NCBI GenBank assembly: GCA_949752795.1
Contig: OX457063.1
Coordinates: 69,587,783-69,651,782 of the forward strand
Direction: 5' to 3'
Origin: Hyperoodon ampullatus
Taxonomy: Eukaryota; Chordata; Mammalia; Artiodactyla; Ziphiidae
DNA length: 64,000 bases
In this document: positions 58,607-64,000 of the stretch, piece after piece
How positions within the stretch are numbered: the first letter of the stretch is position 1
How the letters are laid out: every line of letters starts with the position of its first letter
The notes under the pieces: model-generated
What the model saw: only the letters and a program-made list of their open reading frames with translations
Told to the model about the DNA's origin: nothing
Database searches by the model: none
Program-made: the position numbers and the translations under genes

Positions 58607-58816
58607 CGCGAAATGGTCCAGCCACGCCACCTATGCCCCCTCCCCCCCCACCCCCGCCCCCGCCCCCGCCCCCGCCTCCCCCTCCGCCCCCGCCTCCTCT
58701 CCCGGGTCCTGCAGCTGAGACTGTGCCGGCTCCCCCTTTGCCCCCCCCTCCTCCCTCTGCACCCCCGCTGCCCGGGACGTCTTCACCTACAGTGGTTTTC
58801 AACTCAGGATTAGCAG
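58607..58816 (+). CDS. FMNL2: FMNL2 exon: main FH1 proline-rich region
   Basis: 210-nt exon after a 342-bp intron, with a strong pyrimidine tract and acceptor ttttgctag, donor gtaaga, phase 1 in and 1 out. It encodes [10 protein letters not shown], then 21 consecutive prolines (58636-58698), [20 protein letters not shown], and [21 protein letters not shown]1 binds profilin-actin and feeds monomers to the FH2 dimer; the PPPPPL-type runs are the expected binding sites. The proline run is partly an in-frame CCCCCG hexanucleotide repeat, so its length may vary between individuals and species. The opposite strand shows a poly-Gly reading frame, which is only its shadow. Confidence 0.97.
58636..58698 (+). 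repeat. FMNL2: Coding poly-proline tract (21 CCN codons)
   Basis: Twenty-one consecutive Pro codons in the FH1 exon; the middle is four CCCCCG hexamers (58651-58674). Confidence 0.97.
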
Positions 58817-61800
58817 GTAAGAGTGCAGATTTCAGACCCAGATATTTAATACAAATACTCAATTGTCTGACCTCCAGAGGGTCCAGGACATTCTTTCAAA
58901 GTCCAGGTCTCTTGCAAAGTCACATGTGTCTCCTCTTAATATAAGAACATTCCTGCTAAAGCAGCCAGTAAAGGGGAAATTGTGCACAGGAGGCATTTTT
59001 CTTTCAGTAGCCTTTGTCACTCTTTCCCTGACAGGAAGTTCTGATCTCACACCGTCTTCCTACCTTTTCTCTCCCCACCTAGAGAAGGGAAGAGAGACAG
59101 GTTACCTTCTTAGGGATCAGTGCATTTTCATGGGTTCAGCAAACATGACAGTCCAAGCTCTGACACAGCGTGCTTTCAGTGCTTATGGCTCTTTTCTTTG
59201 AAGCTATTTTCGATGGCATCTATAAAAGGGGAAAATGCCTCTCTCTGTTAATTGCTTGATGTAGGCTTCCAGGCGTTTCTTCCGAGCATTTGAGGGCATC
59301 ACAATTCACTACAGTGGAATTAAGCTTCAAAGGGAAGCATTGCCACCAGCAGTACCTTCTTGCCTTGAAATGCTCCACTGCCCAGGATAGAATGCGGCAT
59401 CCCTCCCTCACCAGAAATACAACGGGGCGGGTGTGGGTGAGAGGAAGAGAGTTGCTCTAATGTCTTGAAATATGTTCTTATTTTTGACTCACGAAAATGA
59501 ATTTTTACTCTTTTCTAAAATACCGCAAGCTGTTTTCCCAGTCACGGAGTGTTTCCCTGGCGTTCGGAATTGCTCTGAGCTTTGCCAAGCCGTTCCTGTG
59601 ACGTCAGATAATTCTGCTTCCTCAACCATTTCAGTCCCTTCATGAGGTCTCTTATTTCTGATGAACTAGCACTCTAATGGTCTCATTTCCAAGGCTGCAG
59701 TGGTTTTCAGAGCCTTTTGCCCAAAGTGTAAATGATGGTCTCAGCTGTAAACGATCTCCCAGTCTCCATCTCTTAGTGTGTCCATCCCATCAACAGCTTT
59801 ACCAGCCAGTCATTAGGACTAATTTATCCTGGTGACTGAAGCCCTTTTCAACACCAATAAACCACCTGTAACAAACATGTTCCACATCAGATCTGTGGTG
59901 TTTACTTCCACCCCAGCTCCTATAAAACTGTCAAACAAGATGCCTGTTCAAAGTCGTGTTGGCAGTAAACCAATGACTTACTTCGACCTTTCAAGGTCTC
60001 CCTCGTCTACCGCTTTCTTCTAGAATTTTTATTGCTTCTGAAGGACAAAAGTTAAAGGAGCATCATCATGAAACTGTTGGATTTTGAAACGTAAACAAAC
60101 AGAAAACCTCTTAAGGAGCCCTAGGAATCTGTTACATCAACAGGCTGTTTTCAGTGATAGTGTCATTGTCATGTGCACCTGGGCCCACTGATGAGGCTTT
60201 CCCTGTAGCCCCCCAGGAGCGCTCACCATGAGTGCGTCTCTCCTTTGGTCTTGCTTCCTTTCTGTCTGACAAAACCTAATGTGCGATACGGCCTCTACTT
60301 CCGTTCACCTGGGCTCCGACTTGGACCTCAGAACTGCCTTGGAGGAGAGAAGAGCCAAGAGTCTCAGATGTGCACATCCAGGACTCCCTTCTGAACGAGT
60401 CTTGGCCTCTCTGGTTAAATTTTTTGCCTGGGTTCTTCCTCCTACTTAATCTTTACAACTTGTTGACTCCAATGATTGCCTCAGTTTTACAGTGTGAAAC
60501 TCTGTGTTCAGCTGATCCCTCAGTGCTCCCTTCAGGATTCCTACATTTGAAAGTTGTCCCCTTTGTGTCTTATGCAATTTGAAGGACTGTATGTGGGACT
60601 GAAGGAACTCCTCTTCAGTGCCATAAACGTCCATTAAACAATTACAAGATGTTGTGTTTTACAAGACATAAGGATTATAAAATCCTTACGAGTCTTTGAT
60701 AGCTTGAGATCAGGCAGTTTCTACAAGGCCTTTAATCTCTTTTCCTTACTCATCCTTAATTCGGCCGTTAATACTTAGTGGTTGTAACCTATTTTGTGAG
60801 TTGCTTTGCCAGTGTATTCAGTAACACTCTCTCTCTGGAACCAAGAGTCCAGACAGCATCAGGATGTCCCCATAGATCCAAGAGACAGCTGAGATGATAT
60901 GCCAAGGGCCCCTCAGGAAGCCAGAAACCTGTGACATCACTAGACCCCTAGATCCACAGGCAACTGGATGTCTTATCTCTTCAGCAGGCAATGAGCAAGT
61001 GTCTTCTTGGTGACCAAGTCAGGGGACCGGGAGGAGGTCCCCTGAGTTTATCTTGTGGACTTTTCTTTGCATTTTATACAGAATATATTAGTAGTGTGAA
61101 ATGTGCATTTGAAGTGTAAGGCGTACCTCCTCAAATCTGTTAGACCAACCTGGTTCCCATTCCCCAGTCAGGTCATCAATGACAGACCCCTGGGTAGTCT
61201 GTAACCTTTGCTGTTTCTCTTTGGAAGAATATGCTTTGGAACTTCACAGTGAGAATTGGGACTTCAGCTGATTATTTTTTCATTAAAAAAAGTGTTTATG
61301 TCTTATGGAATACCTAGCACAGGTCAGTATGGCTCTTTGGCAGCACTATAATGAAATCATTTTCCCCCCTTTTCTAAAAAAGAGTTATTTTTTAAAATAA
61401 AATAATAAGGGCGTCTTTAAGGCAGGTCTGAATGGAAATGAATTTTTGGCTCTGTGCTGCCTTGTGAAATGTGTCCCAGAAGTACGGAATTCTCTGCTAA
61501 GAGTGTGTGGACTGCTGAGCCGCTGAACGCTAACCGTATCTAATTTTTCTTTTGTATTTTCTTTGTTCTTTCTGCTTCCACAAAAGACGGGCCAATCAAG
61601 CTTTTCTGTAGGTTGCTTCTCCCTGAGTGTGTTGAGTGTCTGCCATGTGTTCCTGTGGGTCACGCTGTGCCTTGACATCTCCACCCCATCTCCCATCGAG
61701 CCATGCATTTGCTCTGTGTCTGCGGGGAGGTGTGGTGCTGGCTGGCTGTTGTGATTCCAGGGTTGCCCACATGTTTTAGTTGAACCTGTAGAAGAGGTTA

Positions 61801-63863
61801 TGGCCCTTTAAGCAGGCATCCTGGATTTCAGGTGCCCTGTTCCTTTCTCCCTGGGGAAAGGAATGTTTTTTAGTTTAGTTTTTAAAGTTGGATCTAAAGC
61901 CTCAACTCTAGAAGGATTTTAGGGTTTTTTAAAATTTTATTTGTTTGTTTGTTTTTGGCCGTGCCCCATGGCATGTGGGATCTTAGTTCTCCAACCAGGG
62001 ATCGAACCCGTGCCCCCTGTATTGGGAGCGCAGAGTCTTAACCACTGGACCACTGCCAGGGAAGTCCCTAGAAGGATTTTAGACTTATCCTGAGGGAAAG
62101 AGGAAGGCTCCTCCCCAGAACAAGGGAAAGCTGCTGGGTGCTGCTTTCCTAGTCCCCTCCCTCTGGTGATCGGTTCTCTCCACAGAACACCCACCCACCC
62201 ACCCACGCAGAGCCACTTCCTGTAGCTTGAACACTGGGAACATGGTGCGTATCGTGGTCACCTATAGACCCCGCCTCTGCTAACCCAGCCCCCCAACTCC
62301 CCAGTCAGAGTCAGGGCAGCCTTTCAGAAGAGAACTTTTTGGCCTGTGCTCTGATCTCAGGCTTATTCCTAGTCTTGCTTAAAGAGTTAAAAGTAGGCTG
62401 CACAGGGAGTTGCTTGTAGGGCGTGTCCCGCGGCCTGCGTTGTCTGTGGAGGGATGATGGAACCGGATGGCGCCGACCTGTCACCCCCACTCCCATCCAC
62501 CTCTTCTCCCTCAACTCTGCAGAAGTGCTAGACTAGAGGAAGGTCTGGTCCTTTGTCCCCTGGAGGACATGGGCTTTCCCGGGTAGCGAGGACAGAAATG
62601 GACACCGTTGGGTAGTAGAGAGTAAAGTGTCACATTTGCTGGTGGAAAGCCTGTTTTGGCAAAAGCTGTGTTTCTGTGTTCCTGCATGCTTCTGTGTGGA
62701 TTTGTCAGATGACATTCCCGCTGTTGACGTGGCCTTTGTAACTCTGGAGGAACGAGAGGCACTGTCTGCCTCTGTTTTTTCAGTGAGGCAGGCAGCCAGG
62801 TAAAAGCCCAGTTGTGTGTTCCATTTCTTCTGTTCTGCACTGAATTTCTTCTCCCTCCCTTCCCAGATAGTGTGGTGGGCATCCCTGAGACAGACTTAAG
62901 ACGGTGAATATTTATAGCTAATTGGTTTGGGAAGACTTCTTTATGGTGTGTAGTTAATTAATGGAATTTTTAGTGGATTGCCGTTTTTAGCTCAGTTCCC
63001 CAAAGTAAGAGGAGGGGGCACTCCCCCCACCCCCATCCCCTCAAAGGTGGGACCCTTCCTCTCTATTAAGAGGTTTTCAGTATTTTTAATGGGTGCATTC
63101 TTACCTTCTAGTTGCACGGAGTAGCTGATTCCTGGGGAGAGCTTGCACTTAAAAGAGAGGGGGAGGGGACTGTGGCCCTTCTCCAGAAAGCAACACAAAC
63201 CCAGATTTCTAAGTACCCCTTTTGTCTTCTTAAACATTCTGTTTCAGGCCATTTGTGGCCCTTAGTCTGTTTGGAGTAACTCTCAACAGCCAATATCATC
63301 CCCATTATTGAAATCATCCACAGGAGTGTATTGCTCTGGCTGGAAGTCAGCCTTCTTGACATTTCATTTCTGGTGGTTTAAGCAGACACTATCTGCAGTC
63401 TCTGATCATCTTTGAAGATTTGTTTTGGAAATATGTGTTAGAAAACCAGAAATTTAGGATGTCAGAATGCGACTTCACATTCACCAATGTCAAACTAAGT
63501 GACACAGAGTATTTGCCCTCTCTGCTATCTAATAATAGAAAGAATAATTTTTATTCCCCAACTCTTTATTTGTCCTAAGCATCGTCCTGACACTGTGACT
63601 GTATTTCAACCACCCAGTTGCCTGCATTAAAAAAATAAAAACAAAACCCCAGCTCTTAGGCAACTGTAACACACTGTTGTATCAAATGATGACCTCAAGT
63701 TGCCCTGGCCACAGTGTTGCGTGATGTTTTCCATATTTTAAAACACCTGGCCACCTCTTGCCAGCCTTCCTCCAGTGTTAGAGTGTCATCTGCAAGGACT
63801 GTTGTCTGATTGTTCTTGAGGGTTTTGGTGGAATCTTAATTTCATTCTCTCTGACCTCTGTAG
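58817..63863 (+). other. FMNL2: FMNL2 intron, 5047 bp
   Basis: gtaaga...tag intron. Apart from a short SINE (61923-62067) I see no named repeat. 61375-61420 is A/T-rich, and 62184-62204 is a short CCCA repeat. No extra exon is supported. Confidence 0.88.
61923..62067 (-). mobile_element. Short tRNA-derived SINE
   Basis: Reverse short-form copy; exact 15-bp target-site duplication ctagaaggattttag (61908-61922, 62068-62082). Confidence 0.94.
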
Positions 63864-63988
63864 CTGTGAAAATTAAGAAACCAATCAAGACGAAATTCAG
63901 AATGCCAGTTTTTAACTGGGTTGCCCTGAAGCCAAATCAGATCAATGGCACAGTCTTCAATGAAATTGATGATGAGCGAATTCTGGAG
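63864..63988 (+). CDS. FMNL2: FMNL2 exon: start of FH2 (lasso)
   Basis: 125-nt exon, acceptor tctgacctctgtag, donor gtatct at the window edge. It completes the Ala codon from the FH1 exon and encodes [20 protein letters not shown] followed by [21 protein letters not shown]. This is the conserved opening of the FH2 domain, including the Trp in [11 protein letters not shown] that belongs to the lasso that wraps the partner subunit in the FH2 dimer. Coding ends on a codon boundary, and FH2 must continue beyond the window. Confidence 0.97.
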
Positions 63989-64000
63989 GTATCTTTCTCA

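Larger units (their letters stand above)
1..64000 (+). other. FMNL2: FMNL2 gene body, internal part (10 exons plus introns)
   Basis: The whole window lies inside one formin gene transcribed left to right. Ten exons with AG/GT borders join into 455 codons without a stop; the first exon base completes a codon begun upstream and the last exon ends on a codon boundary at 63988. Exon lengths are 109, 77, 94, 75, 111, 150, 102, 313, 210 and 125 nt. The protein segments match FMNL2 rather than FMNL1 or FMNL3 as I know these families: for example [20 protein letters not shown], and [18 protein letters not shown] before FH1, which has no FMNL3 counterpart. FMNL2 is an N-myristoylated, Cdc42-regulated formin that elongates actin filaments at lamellipodia and filopodia. 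Its DID (in FH3) is held by the C-terminal DAD in the inactive state. The N-terminal ~200 residues and everything after the first FH2 residues lie outside the window. Confidence 0.96.

Noticed and set aside
58575..58862. Minus-strand poly-glycine frame
   Set aside because: Antisense shadow of the coding proline repeat.
58408..58944. 178-codon open frame containing the poly-proline run
   Set aside because: It runs through intron, the FH1 exon and the next intron; the true coding part is 58607-58816 by splice sites and phase.
1..64000. CRISPR array, operon or other prokaryotic/phage system
   Set aside because: Spliced gene structure, mammalian repeats and composition exclude a prokaryotic source; no regularly spaced repeats were seen.

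Overview
This is a mammalian nuclear window, almost certainly from a cetacean (dolphin or whale). The evidence is about a dozen full copies of the ~200-340 bp tRNA-derived SINE that is characteristic of Cetacea and its close relatives (sense-strand head gggcttccctggtgg, tail gcgtaccgc plus poly(A)). These sit beside young L1 sequence and old mammal-wide repeats (L2, MIR, MER5-like, Tigger, MLT1). The exact species cannot be read from the window.

One host gene explains the coding content: FMNL2 (formin-like 2), plus strand. Ten internal exons lie between 15469 and 63988: 15469-15577, 19031-19107, 21195-21288, 47792-47866, 51635-51745, 54318-54467, 56097-56198, 57952-58264, 58607-58816 and 63864-63988. 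All have AG/GT borders and matching phases, and together give one uninterrupted frame of 455 codons. They cover the second part of the GBD/FH3 (armadillo-type inhibitory) region, the coiled-coil linker, the whole proline-rich FH1 region and the first residues of FH2. The start codon and first exons are upstream of the window; most of FH2 and the DAD tail are downstream.

Layout: 1-15468 is intron (an antisense L1 5' UTR at the left edge, SINEs, old L1, a 45-bp tandem duplication). 15469-21288 holds three exons separated by introns carrying an L2 with a MIR inside it and several SINEs. 21289-47791 is a 26.5-kb intron packed with retroelements. It holds a retroposed basonuclin mRNA 3' end, a 5'-truncated L1, a decayed hAT-like transposon with two younger insertions, a tiny U6 snRNA fragment and an L1 tail that is inverted on itself. 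47792-58816 is the exon-dense part. 58817-63863 is a mostly unique intron, and the last exon begins FH2.

The FMNL2 exons act as one protein: an actin-filament nucleator/elongator regulated by Rho-family GTPases. No bacterial, viral or CRISPR-like system is present. The unusual material is retrotransposition history: the basonuclin retrocopy, the U6 fragment between perfect 16-bp direct repeats, the L1 hairpin, nested transposons and exact tandem duplications.
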